DNA from: Paenibacillus_AR mesotrionivorans
Lineage (GTDB): Bacteria > Bacillota > Bacilli > Paenibacillales > NBRC-103111
NCBI RefSeq assembly: GCF_046098205.1
Contig: NZ_JBJURJ010000003.1
Coordinates: 372,001-436,000 of the forward strand
Direction: 5' to 3'
DNA: 64,000 nucleotides
Part shown: positions 9,646 to 18,894 of the stretch, piece after piece
Numbering within the stretch: the stretch's first letter is position 1
Layout of the letters: every line of letters begins with the position of its first letter
Translations under genes and position numbers: made by a program
Notes under the pieces: model-generated
The model's input: the letters and a program-made list of their open reading frames with translations, nothing else
Database searches by the model: none
Told to the model about the DNA's origin: nothing

Positions 9646-10494
9646 ATGAAGGCCTATTACGAAAAACGCTCCTATCCCCCCGAATTGCCCTTGCGGATTT
9701 ACAGGCATGAGCGCAACTCCTTCTCCTTCCATGCCCATTGGCATCCGGATGTGGAGCTTGTGCTGGTCCGGGAGGGCACCCTGCGCTTCGGCATCAACCG
9801 GGAAATCCAAACCCTGCAGAAGGGCGAGGTAGCCGTTTGCTGCAGCGGCGATATCCACTTTTATGACAGTGTGGACAAAAACTCCACAATCGATATTCTG
9901 ATTTTCCAGCCCAGCCTCATCGGCTGCCACGGGAACTGGCCGCAGCATCTCCGCTTCGATCATTCCTTCATAACAGGCTCCATGCTGCGGGAGCAGGGGC
10001 TTCCCCTCTCGCTGCTGGACGGGATTCGGGATATCTTCCAGGACGTCCACCGGGAAATGGCGGAGCGCAAGCCGTATTACTCTATGTTTGTTACCGGCAA
10101 AATGCTGGAGCTATGCGGCCTTTTCCAGCGCACTCTGCCCGCATCCCCCTTGGACCCCCGGCAGGAAAACAAACGGATTACGGGACTTAAAACCATGCAA
10201 GATATTATCCAGTATTTGGAGGAGCATTACAGAGAAGCGCTGACCCTTCCGGAAACCGCCGCCCATTTTAACATGAGCGAGTTTCATTTTTGCCGGCTAT
10301 TCCAAAGCCTCGTAGGCACCAACTTCAAGGACTACCTGAACGCCATCCGGGCGGATGCCGCCGAGGAGCTGATTCTCTCGGGAGGACAATCCATCACCAC
10401 CGTGGCTATGGAATGCGGCTTCAATAATATCCGCACCTTCAACCGGGTGTTCAAAGCCGTCAAGGGATATACCCCATCAAGCCTCCGGGCTTAG
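9646..10494 (+). CDS. AraC family transcriptional regulator
   Basis: The ATG at 9646 is preceded by AAGGAGG at 9631-9637; the open frame further upstream is rejected for lack of a ribosome site. The 282-residue protein has an AraC-type cupin (HERNSFSFHAHWHPDVELVLV, about residues 15-110) and two C-terminal helix-turn-helix motifs (LPETAAHFNMSEFHFCRLFQ and VAMECGFNNIRTFNRVF). It is transcribed away from the GH116/ABC operon and is probably its activator or a co-regulator with the AraC protein at the far end. Confidence 0.9.
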   Translation: MKAYYEKRSYPPELPLRIYRHERNSFSFHAHWHPDVELVLVREGTLRFGINREIQTLQKGEVAVCCSGDIHFYDSVDKNSTIDILIFQPSLIGCHGNWPQHLRFDHSFITGSMLREQGLPLSLLDGIRDIFQDVHREMAERKPYYSMFVTGKMLELCGLFQRTLPASPLDPRQENKRITGLKTMQDIIQYLEEHYREALTLPETAAHFNMSEFHFCRLFQSLVGTNFKDYLNAIRADAAEELILSGGQSITTVAMECGFNNIRTFNRVFKAVKGYTPSSLRA

Positions 10495-10543
10495 GGCCTG
10501 TCTTCAAACCCACTTAAGGGGCTTTCACCCTCTTTTTGCCCTT

Positions 10544-12862
10544 TTACTCCAGCTTCTCCTTGAGAATTTTGTCCCGGTACTGTCCGGGTGTGAGATGATA
10601 CATTTTCTTGTAGCTCCGGATAAAGGAGCTGACGTTATTGTAATGCAGCCGTTCGCTGATCTCGGAAATCTTCAGGTCCGTGGTTTCCAGCATGGCTTTG
10701 GCCATTTTCATCCGGTAATCGGTGAGATATTCACTGAAGGGAATGCCGATCTCCTGCTTGAAAATCCGGCTCAGATAAACAGGATGGTAATTGAGAATCT
10801 GCGAGCAGGATTCCAGGGTAATATCCCGGTCATATTGTTCCTGGATCATCTGCACCAGCTTGTCTGCGATCTTGATATATTGGCTCTCCGATTTTTCGGA
10901 TAAGGCCTTGATCATCGGACCGAACAGCTTGAAATCGAACCAATGGATAATTTCCTCCCGGGTCTGCAGGTGGAACAGCCTCTCCATCACCCCTTCATCC
11001 CCCCACACCTTCTGCAGGGAAATTCCCTGCTCCTGCACCAGCTGGATCAGCCGGGAAGCCAGCTGGACAAGCAGGATTTGATGCTTCTCCAGATGCCCCT
11101 CCTTGTACAAAAGCGCATTCAAATATTGCTGGAAAACCGTAGACGCACTTTTGGGCTGCAATTCCTTAATGGCATACACCAGCCGTTCCTCCAGCACCTT
11201 CAGATGGGAATTTTCGTAATGGTCCGTCCCCGGATTGTTCTCGATATCCCCGTAATGCACAATGATCTCCGGACCCAGGTTGATCCGTGCCTTCAAGGCG
11301 GTGAGACTTTCGCCGAATGCCTTAACCGTATCGGTCAGCTGCCCGTACGGATTGCTGATGCCGATGCTCACCTTCAGCTGCAGCACCTGGTCGGCATACC
11401 GCTTGATGCCTTCCGCCGCTTCATAGAACAGGCGCCGGACCTCCTCCCGGTCCTCCTGTTCCGCAGCCAGCAGCGTCACTTGGGACTGGTTGATGGTAAT
11501 CGGGGGAAAACGCATGGAGGCCGGAAGCACCTCCTGGGCAATGTTGCTTATGGCATACAGCAGCAGCTCCCGGTCCTCCTCGCTGTAGCGGGTTTCCTGG
11601 AGATTGTCGATCTGGAGCGCCAGCACCCCCAGCCACCTCCAGCCTGTGGGGAAACCCTCCCGGGAGGAACGGAACAGGTAATCGTTCTCCGTCATCTGGC
11701 CGGTAAACAGCTTCAGCACAAAAAACTCCTTTAGATGGCTGGCCTGCCCCAGCATCTGCTGCTCCACCCGGTCCCGTGACACAGCCAGAGATTGCATGCT
11801 GTTCTTGATATACTCCAGCTCGTCCTTCTTGGGCTGGCCCTGATGCTCCTGGCCGGATGAACCCAGCCTGCTGGCTACCTCCAGCAAGTTGCCGATGGGC
11901 TTATACATCCGCCTGCTGCCATACAGCGCCGCGGCAACCACGATCAGGAGAATGAAGGCGCAGACCAGGAAGGTCAGCTGGGCGATTTTGGCCGTTTCCT
12001 TCTTCAGCTCACCAATGGATACCACCGACACATACGTCCAGCTGTTGTAGGTGGAGGTACGGTACAGCACAGCTATTTCCTCACCGTCCAGCTTCGTATT
12101 GAAGAGTCCCTGGCCCTGGCGTTCATCCTGGGCGGTCTTGAGACGCTGCTCCACGGCCAGGCTCACGGCGGCATAACGGTTCTCCTCCGTCCCGGAAGCT
12201 AACACATCGGCTCCATTCCGGTCGAGGATATAGTTGCGGTTGGATATATTGGACGAGGCTAACGCCTCATTGATTTCCGATGCAACGATCCGGATCACCA
12301 ACAACCCCTGGGGTTTGTCGGTCTGGGGCAGGATGGGGATTTTGTGCACCAGGGTAATGGATTCCACCGAATCGGCAAACTCGTCCCCATTGGAGGGAGC
12401 CATCCCCGTATACCACAGAATACTCTTTGGCTCCTTGGCATACCGGGCGAATTCCTGATTATCCTCAAAGTGCTCCAGCGGCTTCAGGACATTGAGGTTC
12501 AGTACCCAGTTGCGGTTAAAATTCACCAGATACGCCTGGGTAATGACCGCGTCGCCGGATTGCAGATTGTAAAGCTCCTTGGAGAGCTCCCGGACCGATT
12601 CAAAATCTGAATTGCTGTACGCTGTGTTCATGGATGCTTTGACCAAAGAGGAGTTGGCGAATTGGGTGGCGGACTTTTCGATGGACTTGAGCATCTGCTC
12701 CACCCGCATCTGGGTTTGCGCCAGCCACTCCATATTCACCTCTTTTACCTTTTTCTCAATATCCCCGGAAGCCATGGAATGGGAAACGAAACCGATCAGC
12801 ACCGCGGGGAGCATGCCTAAAACCAGACTGTACGAAAGTAAACGCAGCGAATATTTGCTCAA
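10544..12862 (-). CDS. Membrane-bound Cache/HAMP AraC regulator
   Basis: Start chosen as TTG at 12862 because AGGAGG lies seven bases upstream; the ATG at 12889 lacks a site. The 772-residue protein has a first membrane helix (about residues 5-28), an extracellular sensor region of about 260 residues, a second helix around 285-310, a HAMP-like linker, a central YesN-like region, and a C-terminal AraC DNA-binding domain (CSQILNYHPVYLSRIFKQEIG and ISERLHYNNVSSFIRSYKKMY). This layout is common in Paenibacillus for one-component sensing of polysaccharide breakdown products. It converges on the AraC gene at 9646-10494. Confidence 0.88.
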   Translation of the reverse strand: MSKYSLRLLSYSLVLGMLPAVLIGFVSHSMASGDIEKKVKEVNMEWLAQTQMRVEQMLKSIEKSATQFANSSLVKASMNTAYSNSDFESVRELSKELYNLQSGDAVITQAYLVNFNRNWVLNLNVLKPLEHFEDNQEFARYAKEPKSILWYTGMAPSNGDEFADSVESITLVHKIPILPQTDKPQGLLVIRIVASEINEALASSNISNRNYILDRNGADVLASGTEENRYAAVSLAVEQRLKTAQDERQGQGLFNTKLDGEEIAVLYRTSTYNSWTYVSVVSIGELKKETAKIAQLTFLVCAFILLIVVAAALYGSRRMYKPIGNLLEVASRLGSSGQEHQGQPKKDELEYIKNSMQSLAVSRDRVEQQMLGQASHLKEFFVLKLFTGQMTENDYLFRSSREGFPTGWRWLGVLALQIDNLQETRYSEEDRELLLYAISNIAQEVLPASMRFPPITINQSQVTLLAAEQEDREEVRRLFYEAAEGIKRYADQVLQLKVSIGISNPYGQLTDTVKAFGESLTALKARINLGPEIIVHYGDIENNPGTDHYENSHLKVLEERLVYAIKELQPKSASTVFQQYLNALLYKEGHLEKHQILLVQLASRLIQLVQEQGISLQKVWGDEGVMERLFHLQTREEIIHWFDFKLFGPMIKALSEKSESQYIKIADKLVQMIQEQYDRDITLESCSQILNYHPVYLSRIFKQEIGIPFSEYLTDYRMKMAKAMLETTDLKISEISERLHYNNVSSFIRSYKKMYHLTPGQYRDKILKEKLE

Positions 12863-13111
12863 TCGGATTCCTCCTGAATCTGTAATCACATAGTCGTTGC
12901 CGATAAAGCCATATGGAGGTTAGGCTTGGTATACGAATTCACTTCAGACAACCTGAACAGGCCGTTTGCGGCCATAAATCTTTCATCAGGCTTATATAAG
13001 CATCATCTCCCGCCGGGAAATTGCACGCAATATACCTGATATAACTTTTTCCGGCGCAAAATCCGTTCCTAATGAAATGATTGGCGTATTATTCTCCGCC
13101 GGCAGCATAAA

Positions 13112-13136
13112 AGCCTGCAGGAAATTCCTGCAGGCT
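13112..13136 (-). terminator. Rho-independent terminator of the rRNA-methyltransferase gene
   Basis: A perfect 12-1-12 inverted repeat (AGCCTGCAGGAA against TTCCTGCAGGCT) is followed by TTTTAT in the leftward direction. Confidence 0.8.
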
Positions 13137-13150
13137 AAAGTGGATAACCT

Positions 13151-13975
13151 TTAGACGGATGGAAGCTTGGAGAAATGCCGCTGCCGCACTGCCTCGTACA
13201 GTAGAATGCCTGTAGCCATAGCTACATTAAGAGACTCCGCCTGGCCGGGCATCGGGATGATGATGTCTTCGTTGACGTATGGGGCAAGCTCCGGTGACAA
13301 CCCGCTGCCTTCATTGCCCACCAGAAACCAGACTGCCTGGGTCAAATCCAAGTCGTAACAATGCTGCCGCGCATCAAGCCGGGTACCCACCAGCCGGATT
13401 CCTTTTTGGCCTGCAGAAGGCAGCAGCTCCTTCAGGTCGCATTCTGCAATGGGCAGATGAAATAGGGAGCCCATGGTGGAGCGGACTGTTTTGGGGTTGT
13501 ACAAATCCACCGTGCCCCGGCCCAGCAGCACGCCGGTTGCTCCCGCGGCATCGGCCGTGCGAATGATAGTCCCCAGATTGCCGGGGTCTTGGACACCGTC
13601 CACCGCTACCACAAGGGCTAGTTTGTGCTCCAGGAAAGCCGCGGCGTCATACTCCGGTTTGGCGCAAACCGCAACAACACCCTGGGGGGTTTTGGTTTCC
13701 GTACATTTAGCCAGTACCGCTTCACTTACCCCTACCCATTCGATATTCTTACCCTGCTCCGCCCTGGAATGGCCAGAACGGTAGTCGTCCAGTTCAACAG
13801 GCAGCTCCCGGTCCATATTGTACAGGATGGTCCTTACCTTCGCTTGGGAACGGAGTGCCTCCTCGATCAGATGCACACCCTCCAGAAGGAAAGCGCCCTG
13901 CTCATCCCGGCCCCGTTTGGTCAGAAGAGCGCTCCAGCCCTTTACACGGGGATTGGCCGCCGAAGTAATCATCAT
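13151..13975 (-). CDS. TrmH/SpoU family RNA 2'-O-methyltransferase
   Basis: Start chosen at 13975 (MMITSAANPRVKGW) since AAAGGTGG lies eight bases upstream; the longer GTG start at 13987 is inside that ribosome site. The 274-residue protein has the N-terminal substrate-binding part (KGWSALLTKRGRDEQGAFLLEG) and the SPOUT knot with its three motifs: DPGNLGTIIRTADA, FLVGNEGSGLSPEL and IPMPGQAESLNVAMATGILLYE. It transfers a methyl group from SAM to a ribose in rRNA or tRNA; the site is unknown. It matches the YsgA-type proteins of Bacillus. The potassium-regulator gene ends 14 nt upstream of it, so the two are likely co-transcribed. Confidence 0.9.
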   Translation of the reverse strand: MMITSAANPRVKGWSALLTKRGRDEQGAFLLEGVHLIEEALRSQAKVRTILYNMDRELPVELDDYRSGHSRAEQGKNIEWVGVSEAVLAKCTETKTPQGVVAVCAKPEYDAAAFLEHKLALVVAVDGVQDPGNLGTIIRTADAAGATGVLLGRGTVDLYNPKTVRSTMGSLFHLPIAECDLKELLPSAGQKGIRLVGTRLDARQHCYDLDLTQAVWFLVGNEGSGLSPELAPYVNEDIIIPMPGQAESLNVAMATGILLYEAVRQRHFSKLPSV

Positions 13976-13989
13976 GCTTAGTTCCACCT

Positions 13990-14646
13990 TTATGTCATTG
14001 TTTTTTCAAACCGGTTCAGGTTAGCGTTCTCCCCGATAATCACCAGAATGTCCTGCTCCTGCAGCTTTTCATCGGCGTTGGGGGCAATATTAAGCTTGTC
14101 TCCCCTGCGGATGCCCATCACATTGCAGTTGTACCTGGCCCGTATATCCAGCTCCCGCAGGGATTGTCCCGCCATTGCCTGTCCGGCCCGGATCTCCACA
14201 ATACTATGCTCCTCCGACAGCTCGATGTAATCGAGGATATGCGGCGAAATCAGATGATGCGCCACCCGTTTACCCATATCCCGCTCGGGAAAAATGACTT
14301 TGTCGGCGCCGATTTTGGCCAGCACCTTACCCTGGAGCTCGCTTGTTGCTTTGACGATAATGTTGGGAATATTCATTTCCTTCAGAATCAAAGTGGTCAT
14401 GATACTGGCCTGGACATCCTGCCCGATGGCCACCACCACCACATCAAAATTGCGAAGCCCCAAGCTGCGCAGAGCATCCTCATCGGTAGAATCCGTCTGG
14501 ACGGCGTGGGTCACCCGGTCGCTGATCTCCTGGATTCTGGCTTCATTTTCGTCAATGGCCAGCACCTCATACCCCAGCTTGTTCAGATATTCCGCCACAC
14601 TGGAGCCGAAACGCCCCATTCCGATCACCGCAAACTGTTTTTTCAT
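13990..14646 (-). CDS. ktrC: KtrA/KtrC-type potassium uptake regulator (TrkA-N/TrkA-C)
   Basis: The start MKKQFAVIGMGRFGSSVAEY at 14646 matches KtrC proteins and has AAGGGAG eight bases upstream; the 54 extra upstream residues are not family-like. The 218-residue protein has a Rossmann RCK_N domain with GMGRFG and an acidic residue after the second strand (residues 1-135) and an RCK_C domain (140-218). It gates a KtrB/KtrD channel in response to ATP/ADP or c-di-AMP. The channel gene is not in the window, which fits the split arrangement seen for ktrC in Bacillus. Confidence 0.9.
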   Translation of the reverse strand: MKKQFAVIGMGRFGSSVAEYLNKLGYEVLAIDENEARIQEISDRVTHAVQTDSTDEDALRSLGLRNFDVVVVAIGQDVQASIMTTLILKEMNIPNIIVKATSELQGKVLAKIGADKVIFPERDMGKRVAHHLISPHILDYIELSEEHSIVEIRAGQAMAGQSLRELDIRARYNCNVMGIRRGDKLNIAPNADEKLQEQDILVIIGENANLNRFEKTMT

Positions 14647-14808
14647 CCTCCTGGCTCCCTTCGCCGCGGTATGCTTTATCTCTTCATTGTAGCATAACCC
14701 GGACCCTGCCGCTGGAACCACCTGTAAACCTTCAGGTAGCATGAACCCCGGCCGGGTTGCGCATATTAGTAAAGGAATATCAGTTTCTTGAAACGGGGGA
14801 TCAGGCAA

Positions 14809-15015
14809 ATGAATCTGGATTTGCGTCAGGCGATTGTCCGCCGGGTGGAGGATAAAAGCAATGAAGAGCTGCGCGAGGTCATTGAAGGCTCCATCGGTGG
14901 AGATGACCGTGCTCTGCCCGGCTTGGGTGTGCTATTCGAAATCATCTGGACCCATACGGATGAACAGATTCAGCAGGAACTTGTAAATACACTTAAGCAA
15001 AATCTGCAGCATTAA
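14809..15015 (+). CDS. sspI: Small acid-soluble spore protein I
   Basis: The 68-residue product MNLDLRQAIVRRVEDKSNEE...LPGLGVLFEIIWTH matches SspI of Bacillus, with the invariant LPGLGVLFE-IW core. The ATG at 14809 gives the family length; an in-frame TTG at 14788 is rejected. It is a minor spore core protein made in the forespore, so a sigma-G promoter is expected upstream. Its presence shows the organism forms endospores. Confidence 0.93.
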   Translation: MNLDLRQAIVRRVEDKSNEELREVIEGSIGGDDRALPGLGVLFEIIWTHTDEQIQQELVNTLKQNLQH

Positions 15016-15018
15016 CCT

Positions 15019-15061
15019 AGGGCCTGTCTGAAAATCCTCCTGGTGTTTTCAGACATACCCT
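15019..15061 (+). terminator. Hairpin with AGGGC-TGTCTGAAAA arms
   Basis: AGGGCCTGTCTGAAAA (15019-15034) pairs imperfectly with TTTTCAGACATACCCT (15046-15061). It is the first hairpin after sspI. The same arm sequence recurs at the 27.8-kb element, so this hairpin may belong to a dispersed repeat family. Confidence 0.6.
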
Positions 15062-15065
15062 AAAA

Positions 15066-15102
15066 AACCGGCGCAACCGTCCTGAAGGATGGTCCGCCGG
15101 TT
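15066..15102. terminator. Bidirectional terminator between sspI and BASS gene
   Basis: AACCGGCG (15066-15073) pairs with CGCCGGTT (15095-15102), flanked by A-runs and T-runs on the two sides. Confidence 0.8.
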
Positions 15103-15108
15103 ATTATT

Positions 15109-16125
15109 TTATCCTTTAGCTGCCAAATCCCGGGGTTTGGCTGGAGGTTTTACCTTGGCCGGAGCCGAAACCGCTTCATCGCGGTGGCCATAGGTTTTGC
15201 TTAAGAAATGAGCATAGGTGGAGGCTAGAATCTGCTGGAACAGTGTACCCACCATAACCGGGAAAACCACTGGAGCAGGGAAATAAGTGGCCGCGATAAC
15301 AGCTCCTGCGCTGATGTTGCGCATGCCGCTGTTGAAGGTCATCGCCACAATAACCCCCTTATCCCCCTTAAGACGTTTGCCGGTCAGCCAGCCCCATACA
15401 TAGCCCGAGGCTGCAATAACCAGAATGGTGGAGGCTACTGCCAGGAATTTACCATCAATATGCTTAAAGTTGGGAGCAACCACGGAAGCGTTGATGGCCA
15501 CAACCAGAATCAATCCGATTTTGCTGAAGGGAGCCAGCTTGGGGGCCAAGGTTGTTTTGACGCCGCCTTTGGTCCAGTGGTTCAAGGTCATTCCCGCCAA
15601 CGACGGCAGCACCACCATCCAGATAAGCCCCTGCATCATACCCCAGATATCGATGGACACATTAGCTCCTACCAGAAGCCGCAGGGTAAAAGGCACCACA
15701 AACGGGGCCAGAAAGGTGTCTACCAGAATAATAGACAGGGTAAGAGCGATATTGCCCTGGTAAAGACTGACCCACATAAAGCTGACAATCCCTGTGGGAA
15801 TGGCAAAGGCCAGTACAATTCCGGTAATGGTGTACGGATCACTGGAGAAGAACAGATGCCCGGAACCCCAGGCGATGAGCGGCATCCAGATATGCAGGAT
15901 CAGCATACAGGCCAAAAGCGGGGCTGGGTGCTGCATCACCTTTTTCATGTCCTTAAAGCCTGATCCCAGCCCTCCGGCAAAGGTCATAAAGGCGAAGATC
16001 CAGGGGACAAGGAAAGAATACGAGGTGAGCCAGGTGGAAAACAAGACGCCAAGCAGCAGGCTGCATGGCGTTACAAACGGCATCCATTTTTCAATAAAAC
16101 GGTTAAAGCGGTACATCACTTGCAT
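15109..16125 (-). CDS. Bile acid:sodium symporter (BASS) family transporter
   Basis: The 338-residue protein has about nine to ten hydrophobic segments and the BASS signatures FAGGLGSGFKDM near residue 50 and the NSGMRNISAGAVIA crossover region near residue 267. It is an integral membrane carrier that imports an organic anion with sodium. Homologues carry bile acids, pantoate-like acids or sulfated sterols; the substrate here cannot be assigned. AAAGGAG nine bases before the ATG at 16125 supports this start. The Lys/Pro/Ala-rich C-terminal tail (KVKPPAKPRD) is cytoplasmic. Confidence 0.85.
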   Translation of the reverse strand: MQVMYRFNRFIEKWMPFVTPCSLLLGVLFSTWLTSYSFLVPWIFAFMTFAGGLGSGFKDMKKVMQHPAPLLACMLILHIWMPLIAWGSGHLFFSSDPYTITGIVLAFAIPTGIVSFMWVSLYQGNIALTLSIILVDTFLAPFVVPFTLRLLVGANVSIDIWGMMQGLIWMVVLPSLAGMTLNHWTKGGVKTTLAPKLAPFSKIGLILVVAINASVVAPNFKHIDGKFLAVASTILVIAASGYVWGWLTGKRLKGDKGVIVAMTFNSGMRNISAGAVIAATYFPAPVVFPVMVGTLFQQILASTYAHFLSKTYGHRDEAVSAPAKVKPPAKPRDLAAKG

Positions 16126-16251
16126 GGCTTGCTGCTCCTTTCAACGCGGCTCTTGGTGCATGAGTCCCTTATCATGCTTGCTTTCTCTACTATACACCAA
16201 AATGAAAGGAGAGCAGCAGGAAGTTTTTACGAAAATGCTACAATATGAAGG

Positions 16252-17001
16252 TTACCTGGATTTAATCCGTCCGTAGGCTTTGGCATAACGAATGACCCTG
16301 CGGAAAATCTCCTTATCCTTTAAGATACGGAAGATATACGGATCCGGGCAGGTGTTTACCTCCAAAATCCAGCTTTTGTGGCTTCGGTCCACCGCAATGT
16401 CAATACCGATCTCCTTGATGCCGGGATAGGCCGTCTCCAGCTGCTTGGCAACGGACACTCCCAGCCGTTGCAGCCCACCTGTAAAGGCTGTCAGCTCCTC
16501 CGGCCCCATATGGGCCTGCAGCAAGGCGGGCACCGACATGAGCGTACCGCCACTGTGGTAATTGGTGACGATTTTCCCCGGGTAGGCCACACGGCCGACC
16601 ATAGCGGTAGATTCCCAACGCCCCGCCGGGCTCTTCTGCACCATAACCCGGAGGTCAAACCGCCTGCCGCCGTGCTTCAGCAGATGGATCCCCTTTTGAA
16701 CCAGATACAGCCGTTTTCCTGTTTGCTGCTTGAGGCCATCATACAGGCCGTCATACGAGGTAAAGGTCCGGATTGTCGTACCCGATTGAAACTTGAAGCC
16801 GGCGCCGTCCTGTTCAACCCGGATGACACCCTTGCCAAAGGTGCCTTTGTCGGGTTTAACATACACCATGCCATATTCGGAGAGCATCGATTGCAGGGTA
16901 GCCCTCCCTAACTGCCGGGTATCGGGAATATGCTCCCGCACCACAGGATTCACCTTGATGGCCTCCGTCTTCCTCCACTTGCTGTGAACAAACCTCTGCA
17001 C
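16252..17001 (-). CDS. YheC/YheD family ATP-grasp protein (spore-associated)
   Basis: Start chosen as GTG at 17001, eight bases after GAGGGG. The 249-residue protein is an ATP-grasp enzyme core: YVKPDKGTFGKGVIRV supplies the nucleotide lysine loop, DLRVMVQ the second lysine/Arg part, and EIGIDIAVDRSHKSWILEVNTCPDP the metal-binding end. Bacillus YheC and YheD are spore-coat-associated proteins of about 360-450 residues; this one keeps only the ATP-grasp half, so it is a short family member. Function in the coat is by homology; the ligase substrate is unknown. Confidence 0.8.
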   Translation of the reverse strand: MQRFVHSKWRKTEAIKVNPVVREHIPDTRQLGRATLQSMLSEYGMVYVKPDKGTFGKGVIRVEQDGAGFKFQSGTTIRTFTSYDGLYDGLKQQTGKRLYLVQKGIHLLKHGGRRFDLRVMVQKSPAGRWESTAMVGRVAYPGKIVTNYHSGGTLMSVPALLQAHMGPEELTAFTGGLQRLGVSVAKQLETAYPGIKEIGIDIAVDRSHKSWILEVNTCPDPYIFRILKDKEIFRRVIRYAKAYGRIKSR

Positions 17002-17169
17002 GTGTCCGTCCCCTCTTTTCCCGTCAAATGCGTGATGCCCATCATCCATATCCTATGTGCAGATCTGCCGGTTGGAGCAGGCGAAGTGCAGCCCCGTACA
17101 AAATTGTGCGTCAGCCTCTTCAGCAGAACCGGCAGGATCAGCCTCCCGTCTGAAGACGGCCTCACCAAA

Positions 17170-17211
17170 AAAAGCCCCTTATCCGGCAGCTAAACCGGGT
17201 AAGGGGCTTTT
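17170..17211. terminator. Bidirectional terminator downstream of prfC
   Basis: AAAAGCCCCTTA pairs with TAAGGGGCTTTT around an inner CCGG/CCGG stem. A-runs and T-runs flank both sides, so it can serve prfC on the minus strand. Confidence 0.85.
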
Positions 17212-17233
17212 GATCATGAAACACGGCGTCTCT

Positions 17234-18826
17234 TTAGGGCGCTGTTTCCAGGAACTTGGCTGTGGGATTCTTTTCCGTAGAGGTACGCAGGGCGTATTCA
17301 TTTTCGAACAATGCCACGTAATTCCCGCTTTTATCCTTCACCAGCTGGGAGTTGACGCGGAACTTGCCCGGGTCCACCTTCTCATCCACAATCCAGCGGG
17401 CAAATTGGAACGGCAGCCGCTGCAGCAGTACATCGACGCCGTATTCGTTTTTCATCCGGTACTCGAAGACCTCGAATTGCAGCTGGCCGACTACACCGAG
17501 AATCATATCCTCGAAGCCGATGGATTTGAACACCTGAATGGTGCCTTCCTCCGTCAGTTGGTCTATGCCCTTCAGGAATTGCTTCTGCTTCAAGGCGTTT
17601 TTGATGGATACCTTGGCGAAAATTTCCGGAGAGAAAACCGGCAGCTCGTCAAAGGTCCTCTGGCTGCCCTGGCACAGGGAATCCCCAATGCGGAAGATGC
17701 CCGGATCGAACAAACCAATGATATCTCCCGGGTACGCCGTATCCACAATATCCCGGTCTTGGGCCAGAAATTGCTGCGGCTGCGCCAGCTTAATGTCCTT
17801 GCCGGCACGCACATGCTTCACGGTCATCCCCCGCTCGAACTTGCCGGAGACAATCCGCAGGAATGCCACCCGGTCTCGGTGGGCAGGGTTCATATTGGCT
17901 TGGATCTTGAATACATAACCGCTGAATTTCTCCTCCGAAGGCGGCACCACACCATCGCTGCTGGAGCGGGGCTGGGGCTTCGGCGCCAGAGACAGGAAGT
18001 TGTCCAGGAAGGTCTGGACACCGAAGTTGTTAATGGCCGAGCCGAAGAATACCGGCGTCAGCTCACCTGTCCACACCTTCTCATAATCGAAAGCGTCACC
18101 GGCAATTTCCAGCAGCGCCAGCTGCTCCTGCAGCTGCTCATACAGATAGTCCGCTCCGGCCACTTCCTTCACCAGAGGATCGTCATAACCGCTGACTTCC
18201 CGCACGCTGATATTGTGGTGCTCGTGATCGTCACCCTGGAACAGCTCCAGGCGGGTTTTCTCCCGATCATAGACGCCGCGGAACTGCTTGCCCGAGCCGA
18301 TAGGCCAGTTCATCGGATAGGATCGGATCCCCAGCAGGTTTTCAATCTCCTCCAGGAGCTCGAAAGGGTCTCTGCCCTCCCGGTCCAGCTTGTTGATAAA
18401 GGTAAAAATCGGGATGCCCCGCTTGCGGCATACCTGGAACAGCTTCTTCGTCTGAGCCTCGACGCCCTTGGCGGAGTCGATGAGCATCACGGCGCTGTCC
18501 GCAGCCGTCAGGGTCCGGTAGGTGTCTTCGCTGAAGTCCTGGTGACCCGGGGTATCCAGGATATTGATGCGGTGACCCTCGTAATCGAACTGCATAACGG
18601 AGGAGGTAACGGAGATCCCCCGCTGCTTTTCGATTTCCATCCAGTCCGAGGTGGCATGGCGGTTGGCTTTGCGTCCCTTTACCGTACCGGCAAGCCGGAT
18701 GGCGCCTCCGAACAGAAGCAGCTTTTCCGTCAATGTGGTTTTACCTGCGTCAGGGTGGGAAATAATGGCGAATGTGCGCCGCTTATCGATTTCTTTCAAC
18801 AGTTCCTGTGGTAAGGATGTGCTCAT
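17234..18826 (-). CDS. prfC: Peptide chain release factor 3
   Basis: The 530-residue translational GTPase shows G1 SHPDAGKTTL, G3 DTPGHQDF, G4 NKLD, then the beta-barrel domain II and the RF3-specific C-terminal domain (GVVGQLQFEVFEYRMKNEYGV). RF3 uses GTP to release RF1/RF2 after peptide hydrolysis. Length matches E. coli PrfC. RF3 is absent from many Bacillus species and patchy in the Bacillota, so its presence is a useful genus marker. The ribosome site (GAGAGG) is 13 bases from the ATG, longer than usual here. Confidence 0.95.
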   Translation of the reverse strand: MSTSLPQELLKEIDKRRTFAIISHPDAGKTTLTEKLLLFGGAIRLAGTVKGRKANRHATSDWMEIEKQRGISVTSSVMQFDYEGHRINILDTPGHQDFSEDTYRTLTAADSAVMLIDSAKGVEAQTKKLFQVCRKRGIPIFTFINKLDREGRDPFELLEEIENLLGIRSYPMNWPIGSGKQFRGVYDREKTRLELFQGDDHEHHNISVREVSGYDDPLVKEVAGADYLYEQLQEQLALLEIAGDAFDYEKVWTGELTPVFFGSAINNFGVQTFLDNFLSLAPKPQPRSSSDGVVPPSEEKFSGYVFKIQANMNPAHRDRVAFLRIVSGKFERGMTVKHVRAGKDIKLAQPQQFLAQDRDIVDTAYPGDIIGLFDPGIFRIGDSLCQGSQRTFDELPVFSPEIFAKVSIKNALKQKQFLKGIDQLTEEGTIQVFKSIGFEDMILGVVGQLQFEVFEYRMKNEYGVDVLLQRLPFQFARWIVDEKVDPGKFRVNSQLVKDKSGNYVALFENEYALRTSTEKNPTAKFLETAP

Positions 18827-18894
18827 GCTTTTTTTAATTCCTCTCTTACACCTGTCCGCAAGAACATACGGAGCCAGGCATGTGTCGTCAATGT

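Noticed and set aside
15109..16125. Arsenite transporter (ACR3) reading of the BASS gene
   Set aside because: ACR3 proteins carry a conserved Cys in helix 4 and usually ars genes nearby; neither is seen here.
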